A stretch of DNA of 64,000 nt from Bacteroidales bacterium UBA1181. Its GTDB lineage: Bacteria; Bacteroidota; Bacteroidia; Bacteroidales; Paludibacteraceae. The stretch covers positions 53,736 to 117,735 of the forward strand of contig DBYR01000002.1 of assembly GCA_002310215.1 (NCBI GenBank). The letters run 5' to 3'. The notes under the pieces are model-generated. The model made no database searches and was not told the origin of the DNA. It saw only the letters and a program-made list of their open reading frames with translations. Position numbers and translations under genes: made by a program. Position 1 is the first letter of the stretch. Every line of letters starts with the position of its first letter. This document shows, piece by piece, positions 14,776 to 23,048 of the stretch.

Positions 14776-15741
14776 ATGAAACGATTCAGACCCTTAAGGA
14801 TTTCACAGATTGTCCGTGACCAACACGCAGATGTTCCATCGATTGGTCCGGAATCATTCATATACCCTTATTTCGTGATGGATGGATGTGGTGTGAAAGA
14901 GGAGATCTCCACCATGGAGGGCGTCTTCCGCTTCTCCATCGACACACTACTCACCGACATAGCAGAGTTACTCTCCTTCGGAATCAACAAAGTACTACTG
15001 TTCGGTGTCATTCCACAAGAAGAAAAAGACGAGCGAGGTTCCGCAGCCTACAAGTCTGACAATATCATCAGCAGGGCGGTAAAGGCGATCAAGGCGAAGT
15101 TCCCGCAGGTGATTGTCTTCACGGACGTCTGTCTATGCGAATATACCTCGCACGGGCATTGCGGACTCCTTTGCGACTGCGACGTCGACAATGACAGCAC
15201 GCTACCACTGCTCGCCGAGATGGCCTATCAGCATGCCTTGGCGGGGGCCGATTTCGTGGCGCCTTCCGCCATGATGGACGGACAAGTGGAGGCTATCCGC
15301 CAACGGTTAGACAAGGAGGGATTGACACGGACAAAGGTCCTGGCATACTCCGCCAAATACGCGTCATCGTATTACGGTCCTTTCAGGGACGCGGCGGACA
15401 GCGCCCCCTCTTTTGGCGACAGGAAAACCTACCAGATGGATTTCCGCACAAAGGACCAAGGCTTGGAGGAGATCGCTGCGGATATTGCGGAGGGTGCCGA
15501 TTGGATCATGGTCAAGCCAGCCCTCGCATACCTGGACATCGTCTGCCGCGCGCATCAGATGTACCCGGAATATCCGATGGTCACCTATCAGGTATCGGGC
15601 GAATACTCCATGCTGAAGAATGGCGCCAAGCAGGGATATTTCGACGAGAAGAAGATATTCTTCGAAAGCCTGGTCGCCATGAGACGTGCCGGGGCGGATT
15701 ATATCATATCCTATTATGCGAAAGATTTTTTCAAACAATGA
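14776..15741 (+). CDS. hemB: Porphobilinogen synthase (delta-aminolevulinic acid dehydratase)
   Basis: 321 aa, full length. It condenses two 5-aminolevulinate molecules to porphobilinogen. The metal-binding loop DVCLCEYTSHGHCG keeps the cysteines of zinc-dependent enzymes. The two active-site lysines are in VLAYSAKYASSYYGPF and WIMVKPALAYLDI; the substrate loop PSFGDRKTYQMD is present. It begins 13 bp after hemCD and ends 27 bp before hemA, within the same operon. Confidence 0.96.
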   Translation: MKRFRPLRISQIVRDQHADVPSIGPESFIYPYFVMDGCGVKEEISTMEGVFRFSIDTLLTDIAELLSFGINKVLLFGVIPQEEKDERGSAAYKSDNIISRAVKAIKAKFPQVIVFTDVCLCEYTSHGHCGLLCDCDVDNDSTLPLLAEMAYQHALAGADFVAPSAMMDGQVEAIRQRLDKEGLTRTKVLAYSAKYASSYYGPFRDAADSAPSFGDRKTYQMDFRTKDQGLEEIAADIAEGADWIMVKPALAYLDIVCRAHQMYPEYPMVTYQVSGEYSMLKNGAKQGYFDEKKIFFESLVAMRRAGADYIISYYAKDFFKQ

Positions 15742-15768
15742 CCGGATGCCAGCTTTAGAGAACGAAAG

Positions 15769-16668
15769 ATGATTGAGAGTCGAGTAATAAACAACAAAGA
15801 GCATAACCTGCAGGAACGCGAGAAACTGATCGCGGACCTTGCCGTCAACAAGAACATCCCGCACGTCCTGTTGGCCACGTGCAACCGTACGGAGCTGTAC
15901 TGGGGCGACGGAGAGGTGCCCCTGGAGATGGCCGAGCACCTGTTTCGTGTCGCCTCCGGACTGGAGTCTGCGATTGTGGGGGAACGTGCCATCCAAGGGC
16001 AAATCAAACTGGCTTATCAAGAGGCGATGGCGCAGTATAACCTATCCGCCGGCCTCAACAAGGTGTTCCAGTACGCCATGCACACCGGGAAACGGGTACG
16101 GACAGAGACCCGCATCTCCGAAGGCGCGGTTTCCCACAGCCAAGTCGCAGTAGACGTTCTCGCCCAACACAATATTGATTTCCAGACAAGTAGAATCAAG
16201 GTGGTCGGTATAAACAAATTGAACGAGGATATCCTGAAATTCCTCTCCGCCAAGGAGGCGAAGAATGTCGTTGTGGTCAACCGTCACCAAGAGAAGGCTT
16301 TGCCTGTGGCGGGTAATTACGGGTACAAGGCGGTGGCACTCACTTCCCTCAGAACGTTGTTGGAGGAAACGGATGTGCTGATCAGTGCCACTTCCGCTCC
16401 CCATACCATTTTCTCCAAAGAGGATTTCCCGGCGGGACGGGAGATATTGGTCGTAGACCTGGCGTTCCCCAGGGATGTGGACGAATCGGTGGGAGAACTG
16501 CTCGGCATCTTCCTCTACAACATTGAAGACATCGAAAGGATCGCCAATCAAAACATCAAGTTGCGTCACGAGGAGATTGGGAAGGCGGATGTCATCATCC
16601 ACGAAGAGCTTGATAAGTTCATGAAGTGGCAAGACCTATCGCTCAATAAAACCACTCAAACAAAATAG
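15769..16668 (+). CDS. hemA: Glutamyl-tRNA reductase, short form
   Basis: 299 aa, against about 400-430 for the family. It reduces glutamyl-tRNA to glutamate-1-semialdehyde with NADPH. The catalytic domain is intact: the nucleophile is Cys38 in LLATCNRTELYWG, followed by RVASGLESAIVGERAIQGQIK. The nucleotide-binding domain is present, but its usual glycine-rich GAGxMG turn reads VVGINKLNEDI. The late motif RNxxR-like VVVNRHQEKA and LVVDLAFPRDVDESV follow. The C-terminal helical dimerisation domain is absent; the protein ends soon after the spinal helix. The stop is 6 bp before hemL, so truncation is not from a nearby frameshift that I can see. Confidence 0.9.
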   Translation: MIESRVINNKEHNLQEREKLIADLAVNKNIPHVLLATCNRTELYWGDGEVPLEMAEHLFRVASGLESAIVGERAIQGQIKLAYQEAMAQYNLSAGLNKVFQYAMHTGKRVRTETRISEGAVSHSQVAVDVLAQHNIDFQTSRIKVVGINKLNEDILKFLSAKEAKNVVVVNRHQEKALPVAGNYGYKAVALTSLRTLLEETDVLISATSAPHTIFSKEDFPAGREILVVDLAFPRDVDESVGELLGIFLYNIEDIERIANQNIKLRHEEIGKADVIIHEELDKFMKWQDLSLNKTTQTK

Positions 16669-16674
16669 CAGACC

Positions 16675-17946
16675 ATGGAAAGAGAAAGATCAAAAAAGGC
16701 CTTTGAGGAGGCTGTCCAATATATCGCGGGAGGGGTGAACAGCCCTGTCAGAGCGTTGAAGGCGGTGGGTGAAACGCCCCTGTTCATCGACCATGCGGTG
16801 GATAATAAGATATACGACATCGACGGCAACGCCTATACGGACTATTGCCTGTCATGGGGTGTATTCCTGTTGGGTCATGCGCATCCATCGGTCAACCAAG
16901 CCGTGCACGAGGCCGTCGAGCGGGGTTCCAGCTACGGTATCCCCTCCCTGCCGGAGACGGAGTTGGCCAAGCTGGTGCGGAAATGTTTCCCTTCGATGCA
17001 ACGAATGCGCTTCGTCAATTCGGGCACGGAGGCCACGATGAGCGCAATCCGCCTGGCAAGGGGATACACCAACCGGAAATACATCGTCAAGTTCGAGGGG
17101 AACTACCACGGGCATGCGGATCATCTGCTCGTCAGCGCGGGATCCGGCGTCGCGCGGCTGGGAAACGCCTCCTCCGCCGGGGTGCCCCGTGAATTTGTGT
17201 CACAGACATTAGTGGCTCCCTACAATGATACGGAGGCCGTGAAAAAGATATTTGAGGAATACGGACAAGAGATTGCCGCCGTCATACTAGAACCTGTGGC
17301 CGCCAATATGGGTGTGGTGCTTCCTGACAATAACTTCCTCCCTTTCCTGAGGGAGATCACTTCGGCGTACCAATCTCTGCTGATCTTCGACGAGGTCATT
17401 ACGGGCTTCCGCCTCTCCTCCGGTGGGGCGCAGAAATGGTTTGGCATTGAGCCGGACTTGACAACCTTAGGGAAGATCGTCGGGGGTGGATTCCCCGCCG
17501 CAGTCTTTGGCGGACGCGCGGAGATCATGGAGATGCTCGCCCCGAATGGCCCTGTCTACCAGGCGGGTACCCTCAGCGGCAACCCTGTCGCCATGAGCGC
17601 AGGTATCGCGACACTCACGCAACTGATGCGGGAGGGCTTTTACGAAGAGCTGAACGGCAGGGTCGACGCGTTCGACAAGGAGTTGAGGGAAGTCGCCAAG
17701 GAGAAGAACATGGTGCTGAACCGTGTCGGTCCCATGTTCACATTGTTCTTCACCCAAGGCGAGGTGCGGAACTTCTCGGACGTCAACCGCACGGACCAGC
17801 AACGTTTCGCGGCGTTCTTCCGTTATATGCTGCGCCACGGTGTATACGTCTCCCCATCCCAGTTCGAGAGCAATTTCATCTCCATAAAACACACGAAGGA
17901 GGACTTGGAACGATTCGTCGAACTCGTGCGCGACTTCAACGATTGA
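16675..17946 (+). CDS. hemL: Glutamate-1-semialdehyde 2,1-aminomutase
   Basis: 423 aa, full length, class III PLP aminotransferase fold. It converts glutamate-1-semialdehyde to 5-aminolevulinate. Markers: GGVNSPVRALKAVGETP, YTDYCLSWGVFLLGHAHP, FVNSGTEATMSAIRLARG, KFEGNYHGHAD, LIFDEVITGFRLS and the PLP lysine in TLGKIVGGGFPAAVFGGR. It is placed directly after hemA, whose unstable product it uses. 13 bp separate it from hemN. Confidence 0.96.
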   Translation: MERERSKKAFEEAVQYIAGGVNSPVRALKAVGETPLFIDHAVDNKIYDIDGNAYTDYCLSWGVFLLGHAHPSVNQAVHEAVERGSSYGIPSLPETELAKLVRKCFPSMQRMRFVNSGTEATMSAIRLARGYTNRKYIVKFEGNYHGHADHLLVSAGSGVARLGNASSAGVPREFVSQTLVAPYNDTEAVKKIFEEYGQEIAAVILEPVAANMGVVLPDNNFLPFLREITSAYQSLLIFDEVITGFRLSSGGAQKWFGIEPDLTTLGKIVGGGFPAAVFGGRAEIMEMLAPNGPVYQAGTLSGNPVAMSAGIATLTQLMREGFYEELNGRVDAFDKELREVAKEKNMVLNRVGPMFTLFFTQGEVRNFSDVNRTDQQRFAAFFRYMLRHGVYVSPSQFESNFISIKHTKEDLERFVELVRDFND

Positions 17947-17959
17947 TTCCCCATAGACA

Positions 17960-19327
17960 ATGACTCAGATGGATTTGTTGGAAAAGTATAACGTATCCGT
18001 GCCGAGGTACACGAGCTACCCTCCCGCCAATTATTTCCATGCGGTGGAGGAGAGTGCTTATATCGAGGCCGTGAAGGAATCGAACAGGGTAGGCAGGCGT
18101 AATCTATCCTTCTACCTGCATATCCCCTTCTGCAGAAGGTTGTGCCACTATTGCGGGTGCAACTCCTACATCATGCCGGACCAAGGCACTGTGGACCAAT
18201 ACGTCACGGCACTGCACCTGGAGATCGAGCGAATCGCTTCCCTGCTGGACAGGAACCGCCCGGTGAGCCAAATACACTACGGCGGAGGCACCCCCACCTC
18301 CCTGCCTATCCCGATCCTCCACGAACTGAACGACCATATCCTCTCCCTCTTCCCTTGCATCGAAGGGAAGGAGATCTCCATCGAATGTCATCCGGGCTAC
18401 CTCACTCACGCAGATTGGGAAGCCTTGACGAAGGGGCACTTCAACCGCTTTAGCATAGGCATACAGGACTTTGACGAAAAGGTTCTATCGTGCGTCGGAC
18501 GCCAGCCTGCCGCACTGCCGCTACAGGAGATCATGGGGATCCTACGAGGGGCGGGCGCCTCCATCAACATGGACTTCCTCTACGGTTTGCCCTATCAGAC
18601 CCCGGAATCTTTCATGGAGAGCATAGAGAAAGCCATCGCTCTGCGTCCAGACCGGCTGGTCACGTTCGGCTACGGGCATGTCCCTTGGGTCTTCAAACGC
18701 CAGCTCATTCTGGAGAAGCATGGCCTGCCAAGCGGGGAAGTGAAGAAACGCATGTATGAGCAAGCCGCGGAAAGGCTTCGTGAGGCGGGTTATAAAAGCA
18801 TCGGGCTAGACCACTTTGTCCTGCCTTCGGACGAGCTCCACGTGGCATACGAGGAGGGCCTGCTACACCGCAACTTCCAAGGTTATTGCACCCTGCGGAC
18901 AACAGGGCAGGTCTATGCATTAGGCGTGACGGGCATCAGCCAATTGGACGGCAGCTATGCTCAAAACACCAAGGACATCAGCGAATACATCCACGCTGTG
19001 GAGGCGGGCGAATTACCCATCCGGAAAGGCTATTTCCTGACAGCGGAGGAGCGGATCGTCCGAGAGGTGATCGAACGACTGATGTGCAACTACCGGATCT
19101 CCTGGGAGGAGTTGTCCGAGACCTTAGCCATCCCCGTCCCGGAGATACAAAAAGCCATCCGATACGACGAGTCGGTGCTGGACGAGATGGCGGCGGACGG
19201 TATCCTCCGGAGGGAGAATGAGGGGATCGTCATGACAGAGGCGGGTCACCCGTTCGTGCGGAACGTGGCGGCGGCGTTCGACCCCCTGATGCAGGCAACA
19301 ACGAAACAATTTTCAAAACCCATATAG
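17960..19327 (+). CDS. hemN: Oxygen-independent coproporphyrinogen III oxidase
   Basis: 455 aa, the length of true HemN rather than HemW. A radical-SAM enzyme that decarboxylates two propionates of coproporphyrinogen III without oxygen. The cluster motif is IPFCRRLCHYCGCN (C-x3-C-x2-C followed by the fourth cysteine of HemN, C-x-C). Further: SQIHYGGGTPTSLP, SIECHPGYL, FSIGIQDFDEKVL, NMDFLYGLPYQTPESF and the C-terminal HemN domain with GITGISQL-like VTGISQLDGSYAQN. Its stop lies 1 bp from the hemG start codon, indicating coupling. It suits an anaerobic habitat. Confidence 0.95.
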   Translation: MTQMDLLEKYNVSVPRYTSYPPANYFHAVEESAYIEAVKESNRVGRRNLSFYLHIPFCRRLCHYCGCNSYIMPDQGTVDQYVTALHLEIERIASLLDRNRPVSQIHYGGGTPTSLPIPILHELNDHILSLFPCIEGKEISIECHPGYLTHADWEALTKGHFNRFSIGIQDFDEKVLSCVGRQPAALPLQEIMGILRGAGASINMDFLYGLPYQTPESFMESIEKAIALRPDRLVTFGYGHVPWVFKRQLILEKHGLPSGEVKKRMYEQAAERLREAGYKSIGLDHFVLPSDELHVAYEEGLLHRNFQGYCTLRTTGQVYALGVTGISQLDGSYAQNTKDISEYIHAVEAGELPIRKGYFLTAEERIVREVIERLMCNYRISWEELSETLAIPVPEIQKAIRYDESVLDEMAADGILRRENEGIVMTEAGHPFVRNVAAAFDPLMQATTKQFSKPI

Positions 19328-19328
19328 T

Positions 19329-20711
19329 ATGACGAATCATGATATCGTAATCATTGGTGCAGGCATAACCGGGCTGACGTGCGCTTTCCAACTCGCGAGG
19401 AAAGGCAAGGACGTGATGGTACTGGAATGCATGGATAGAATAGGCGGACAGATCAAGACATGGAGCGATGCGGGCTTCACGTTCGAAAGCGGTCCGAACA
19501 CGGGTGTCGTGAAACACTATGAGGTGGTGGAGCTCTTCGACCAGCTATCGGAGCGGTGCCAGATGGAGACTGCGCTGGAGTCAAGCAAGAGACGCCTGAT
19601 ATGGAAGAAGGATCGCTTCCACGCATTGCCTTCCGGTCTGGTCAGCGCCTTGCGCACACCATTGTTCACCTGGAAGGATAAGTTCAGGATCTTAGGCGAG
19701 CCATGGCGGGCGAAGGGGACAGACCCCAACGAGTCGGTGGGTTCCTTGGCTGAACGTAGGCTGGGCAAATCCTATGTGGACTACGCCGTTGATCCGTTTC
19801 TCTCCGGTGTCTATGCGGGTGACCCATACAAGCTGCCCGTACGTCTGGCATTGCCCCGCCTCTATGCCTTGGAGCAACAATATGGCTCCTTCATCAGGGG
19901 CAGTATCGCCAAAGCTAAAATGCCTAAGACAGAGCAACAGAAACGGGTCAGCCGCAAGGTGTTCTCCTCCAAGGGTGGCTTCTCCAACCTTGTCGAGGCG
20001 ATCGCGGAGGCTATCGGAAGCGAGCACATCACCACTTCCGCCATGAATATATCCATAACACCTGACAACGAGGGAGGGTGGAATATCCAATACGAAAAAG
20101 GAGGGGAGAGCCTCCAATTGCACGCCGACCATGTGGTGACCACCTGTGGCGCCTATGCGCTTCCGCAGCTTTTGCCCTTCGTCAGCGAGACGCAGATGTG
20201 CGCCATCAGCAACCTCTACTATGCGCCGGTCATTCAGGTGGGCGTCGGAATAGCGGATTGCCAAGGCAACGAATGGAAGGCCTTCGGAGGATTAGTCCCT
20301 TCCTGCGAGAAGAAGAATCTGTTAGGCATACTATTCCCTTCCGCCTGCTTCCAAGGGCGCGCACCACAAGGCGGTGCGACCTTCTCCTACTTCATCGGAG
20401 GCTCCCGCCATCCCGATTACTTGCAGAAGAGCGATGAGGAGCTGACCCAATGGGTGAATCAATCCCTCAGCGAAATGCTTCAATACCCGAAGGAGAAACG
20501 GGCGGACAAGGTGCGGATCTTCCGCCACGAGCGGGCCATTCCGCAATACGAGGCGTCGTCGGACAACCGATTGCAGGCGATCGCCCAACTGGAGGAGCGG
20601 TATCCCTCCCTGACGATCGCAGGGAACCTGCGAGACGGTATAGGCATAGGGGATAGGATCAAACAGGCTTTCGATGTGGCGAGGAAAATCCTAGGCGAGC
20701 CGCACGAATAA
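19329..20711 (+). CDS. hemG: Protoporphyrinogen oxidase, HemY/HemG flavoprotein type
   Basis: 460 aa, full length. FAD-dependent amine-oxidase fold: IVIIGAGITGLTCAFQLARKG at the N-terminus, followed by VLECMDRIGGQIKTW. SGVYAGDPYKLPVRLALPRLYALE is characteristic of PPO proteins, and the C-terminus has IAGNLRDGIGIGDRIKQAFD, the FAD-closing motif. It oxidises protoporphyrinogen IX to protoporphyrin IX; a coproporphyrinogen-oxidising role (HemY of the CPD branch) is less likely because HemN is encoded next to it. The well-studied members use O2, which sits oddly with an O2-independent HemN. It ends the heme operon at a strong terminator. Confidence 0.88.
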   Translation: MTNHDIVIIGAGITGLTCAFQLARKGKDVMVLECMDRIGGQIKTWSDAGFTFESGPNTGVVKHYEVVELFDQLSERCQMETALESSKRRLIWKKDRFHALPSGLVSALRTPLFTWKDKFRILGEPWRAKGTDPNESVGSLAERRLGKSYVDYAVDPFLSGVYAGDPYKLPVRLALPRLYALEQQYGSFIRGSIAKAKMPKTEQQKRVSRKVFSSKGGFSNLVEAIAEAIGSEHITTSAMNISITPDNEGGWNIQYEKGGESLQLHADHVVTTCGAYALPQLLPFVSETQMCAISNLYYAPVIQVGVGIADCQGNEWKAFGGLVPSCEKKNLLGILFPSACFQGRAPQGGATFSYFIGGSRHPDYLQKSDEELTQWVNQSLSEMLQYPKEKRADKVRIFRHERAIPQYEASSDNRLQAIAQLEERYPSLTIAGNLRDGIGIGDRIKQAFDVARKILGEPHE

Positions 20712-20715
20712 ACAA

Positions 20716-20755
20716 AAAAGGCAGAAACGATTCACGCTTCTGCCTTCTCTTTTTC
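20716..20755 (+). terminator. Terminator of the heme operon
   Basis: AAGGCAGAA (20718-20726) pairs with TTCTGCCTT (20738-20746), with CG/CG extending the stem, followed by CTCTTTTTC. A-rich sequence before the stem makes it potentially bidirectional. Confidence 0.88.
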
Positions 20756-20782
20756 TATCGACAAGCGATAGGGCATCACACC

Positions 20783-20872
20783 CTACTTCGCCTTCTTCGT
20801 AGTGTTCTTGGCACTTGTGGTCTTCTTTGCCGTGCTCTTCTTCGCGGTGCTCTTTTTCTCCGCTGTTGCTCC
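20783..20872 (-). pseudogene. Remnant of a lysine/alanine-rich tail (histone-like or TopA-type C-terminus)
   Basis: On the minus strand the frame ending at the TAG of 20783-20785 reads AEKKSTAKKSTAKKTTSAKN then TTKKAK. Such repeats of KKSTA type form the C-terminal tails of histone H1-like proteins and of topoisomerase I in Bacteroidota. No start codon or body of the gene is found upstream; the sequence changes abruptly at about 20870 to an apolar frame on the other strand. It is most simply a 3' remnant left by a deletion. Confidence 0.5.
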
Positions 20873-21078
20873 TATTTGCCGTCGCGGTGGGCATCCTTAC
20901 GATTGTGTTGACAGTCTCCATAGTCCGGCATACAGTGGTGCTCCATGAGAGTACACTTCTTATTTGGAACTTATTGGATTTAGTGCTGCAAGGTGTTGTG
21001 CTATTCATCGCCATGGTCTTAAGGAAGGACGGAGTCACCGCTTTCCGCATGATATGGAGGAAGAAGGAAACCATTTAA
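20863..21078 (+). pseudogene. Remnant of a small membrane protein gene
   Basis: The frame reads two apolar segments, LLLLFAVAVGILTIVLTVSI and LLDLVLQGVVLFIAMVL, then a basic end FRMIWRKKETI. It has no start codon of its own; the only in-frame ATG upstream (20815) lies in the lysine-rich remnant of the opposite strand. The 3' end coincides with the first copy of a 26-bp repeat. Before the adjacent insertion its stop would have been reached a few bases later (after the second repeat copy the frame reads KKETIL, stop). It could alternatively be an 87-aa functional protein. Confidence 0.4.
21046..21071. repeat. 26-bp direct repeat, left copy
   Basis: The 26 bases starting CGCATGATATGG and ending GAAGGAAAC recur identically at 22403-22428, on either side of the DUF4268 nuclease gene and its flanks. 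The flanking bases differ. This looks like a duplication made when the 1.3-kb segment was inserted. Confidence 0.9.
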
Positions 21079-21110
21079 AGCTGAAATAACTTTGCCAAAA
21101 TAGACTTTCC

Positions 21111-22217
21111 TTATTTCAAATTTAGCTTTTCACCATAGCTTGTGAACAAGTCTGACATGTCTTTACTACAGGAGACAAAGAAGTCGAAAATTTCATCCTT
21201 GTCACCTGCATTAAGATAACTCAATTGACGGTCAATGCGAATACGGCATGTCACCTTATCATCCATGCGTTGCCAAACTAACCCAGGAAGCTTTGCGTCA
21301 ATCTCTGCCTTGTGTTTCTCCAATGTGTCGAAGATTTTTTTGTTTTTCGACTGTTCGCCAGTGTTAATATACAATTCAACACGACAATTATCTTTATTGA
21401 TGACGATGGTAATAGTACCTCCGGCAATAGTCTTAATGGACTTTCCTATCCAGTTATCTGTAACAGCAGAAGAGGAGGAATAAATGTTATGTTGCTTATC
21501 GTAGTTGATAAACTCACTCCAGAACTGTTGACGATTACTATATCTTTTTAGGGTAGACTCGGAAGCCTCCAACTCTTCTTGTTCTTTATTGGCCATTTTG
21601 ACTTGATACTCCTCCGCATCCTCTATTGGTATAATCTGGTCAAAATTCATTATGATTTGATCTCCATACTTGTAAGGTGTTACCTTGACGCACTTTATTC
21701 GCAAGTTGAAATTGTGCAACCAAAGCACAGCAGAGGTCACTTCCTTATGGAAATTGGCAGCCACTAAGATAATCCGTTGGCTATTCTTTTTATTAATTTC
21801 CACATCTTCAATGTCTTTGCCATCGAAAAAATCCGACAAGATTCCAGACGCAAGCGACTGATTCCCAATAGAATATAAGTATTTCTGAAAGATATCCACA
21901 ATCTGTTGTTTGCTCAAACTAGAGCAATAAGATGCATACTTAATTGCTTGCCACGTGACATCTTTCCCTGAATCGTCGAGCTTATTTTCTATGATTACAA
22001 GGTTACCATTCTTATCCAAAGCAAGCAAATCAAGACGTTCCTTCGTATCTGCAAAACCATTAAATTCCTTTTGAATAATAAGCAATGGCTCGCCTAATGA
22101 TTCCGGCTTATCTGCTATCCACTCCTGAAGGTCTTGTCGTTCCTTCAGGTTAAGTGACTTAAACGTGCACTTATCTACCTTAATCAGGAGTTTTGTCTTT
22201 TGGTCAAGAATATACAT
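21111..22217 (-). CDS. DUF4268 protein with NucS-like PD-(D/E)XK nuclease domain
   Basis: 368 aa. The N-terminal ~190 residues resemble the DUF91/NucS endonuclease fold: RLDLLALDKNGNLVIIENK has the catalytic D, E and K spaced as in PD-(D/E)XK enzymes, and WQAIKYASY matches the Q-x3-Y helix motif. The C-terminal ~140 residues, from about RYSNRQQFWSEFINY, are DUF4268. The gene is AT-richer than the genes around it and lies within a segment bounded by a 26-bp direct repeat, which suggests recent acquisition. Function is unknown; a nucleic-acid defence or repair role is plausible from the fold but has no local support. No integrase or transposase is adjacent. Confidence 0.8.
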   Translation of the reverse strand: MYILDQKTKLLIKVDKCTFKSLNLKERQDLQEWIADKPESLGEPLLIIQKEFNGFADTKERLDLLALDKNGNLVIIENKLDDSGKDVTWQAIKYASYCSSLSKQQIVDIFQKYLYSIGNQSLASGILSDFFDGKDIEDVEINKKNSQRIILVAANFHKEVTSAVLWLHNFNLRIKCVKVTPYKYGDQIIMNFDQIIPIEDAEEYQVKMANKEQEELEASESTLKRYSNRQQFWSEFINYDKQHNIYSSSSAVTDNWIGKSIKTIAGGTITIVINKDNCRVELYINTGEQSKNKKIFDTLEKHKAEIDAKLPGLVWQRMDDKVTCRIRIDRQLSYLNAGDKDEIFDFFVSCSKDMSDLFTSYGEKLNLK

Positions 22218-22332
22218 ATGCTCTAATCAATTAAAACGATGGATTATAGTACAACACTATCAAGTGTAAAGTTATATTCTTTTCATAACATATCAAAGAC
22301 GCTTCCTGTTTTTTCATAGGGCCATCAAAAAA

Positions 22333-22384
22333 GGGGACGGATGATTATTCGTCAGGTTTTCACCTCCGTCATAAATCCGTCCCC
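22333..22384 (-). terminator. Large hairpin with T-run toward the left, inside the inserted segment
   Basis: GGGGACGGAT (22333-22342) pairs with ATCCGTCCCC (22375-22384) as a perfect 10-bp stem. The A-run at 22327-22332 becomes a T-run on the minus strand, so it would stop transcripts coming from hsp20 before they reach the nuclease gene. Confidence 0.75.
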
Positions 22385-22402
22385 TATAAGGTTACACGTT
22401 GT

Positions 22403-22428
22403 CGCATGATATGGAGGAAGAAGGAAAC
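22403..22428. repeat. 26-bp direct repeat, right copy
   Basis: Identical to 21046-21071. After it the sequence continues AATTTTGTAA, which restores a plausible original 3' end (TIL, stop) of the disrupted membrane-protein frame, followed directly by a terminator hairpin. Confidence 0.9.
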
Positions 22429-22444
22429 AATTTTGTAAAAATAA

Positions 22445-22472
22445 CGAAGGCCTCCCTTTCGAGAAGCCTTCG
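22445..22472. terminator. Bidirectional terminator after hsp20
   Basis: CGAAGGC (22445-22451) pairs with GCCTTCG (22466-22472). On the minus strand it is followed by TTATTTTTAC, on the plus strand by ATTATC, so it mainly serves hsp20. Confidence 0.75.
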
Positions 22473-22499
22473 ATTATCAGTTTAGTCACGCTCTAAGCC

Positions 22500-22973
22500 T
22501 TATTGTATCTCTATCTGTTTGGTGGCAGGCGCCGTCTCGACGATCTCCTTCTTAGGCAAGGAGATGTTCAACACGCCATTCTCCATCTTTGCGGCGATCT
22601 GATCGATATCGACGTTCTCAGGGATGACAAAGCTCTGAGAGTAAGAGGCGTAGGAGAATTCTCTCCGTATCCATGTTCCCTTCTTCTTGTCATCGTCTTT
22701 CTTCTCGTCTTTTTTCTCATCCTTCTTCTCCAAGGAGATGACCAATTCGTTGTACTCGTTGATGTTGATCTTAAAGTCCTCTTTGGTCATGCCTGGTGCG
22801 GCAATCTGGATGTCGTAATCCTTTTCGGATTCCTTGATGTTCACTGCTGGAGTGGCGAATTGCTTGACAGCAGGAACACCCATAAATTCATCATTGAAGA
22901 AGTCTTCAAAAATGGAAGGAAGCCAGCTGCCCGAGTTGGCGTTCTTTCTTGAATTTCTTACTAATGGTAACAT
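22500..22973 (-). CDS. hsp20: Hsp20/alpha-crystallin small heat-shock protein
   Basis: 157 aa. An ATP-independent holdase that binds unfolding proteins in the cytoplasm. The N-terminal arm contains SWLPSIFEDFFND, usual for Bacteroidota members. The alpha-crystallin domain runs from about residue 42: PAVNIKESEKDYDIQIAAPG, MTKEDFKI, ELVISLEKK; it ends with the AxMENGVLNISLPK signature (AAKMENGVLNISLPKKE). The loop between the two halves is replaced by a highly charged tract, KKDEKKDEKKDDDKKKG, longer than usual. It is monocistronic with a terminator downstream and a sigma-54-like promoter candidate upstream. Confidence 0.92.
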   Translation of the reverse strand: MLPLVRNSRKNANSGSWLPSIFEDFFNDEFMGVPAVKQFATPAVNIKESEKDYDIQIAAPGMTKEDFKININEYNELVISLEKKDEKKDEKKDDDKKKGTWIRREFSYASYSQSFVIPENVDIDQIAAKMENGVLNISLPKKEIVETAPATKQIEIQ

Positions 22974-23048
22974 AGTAACCTCCGTTTTTTAAGTAAACAT
23001 TTAATTCATTTTCTGCCCCCGCTTCATCGGCGGGTTCACCATCGATAG

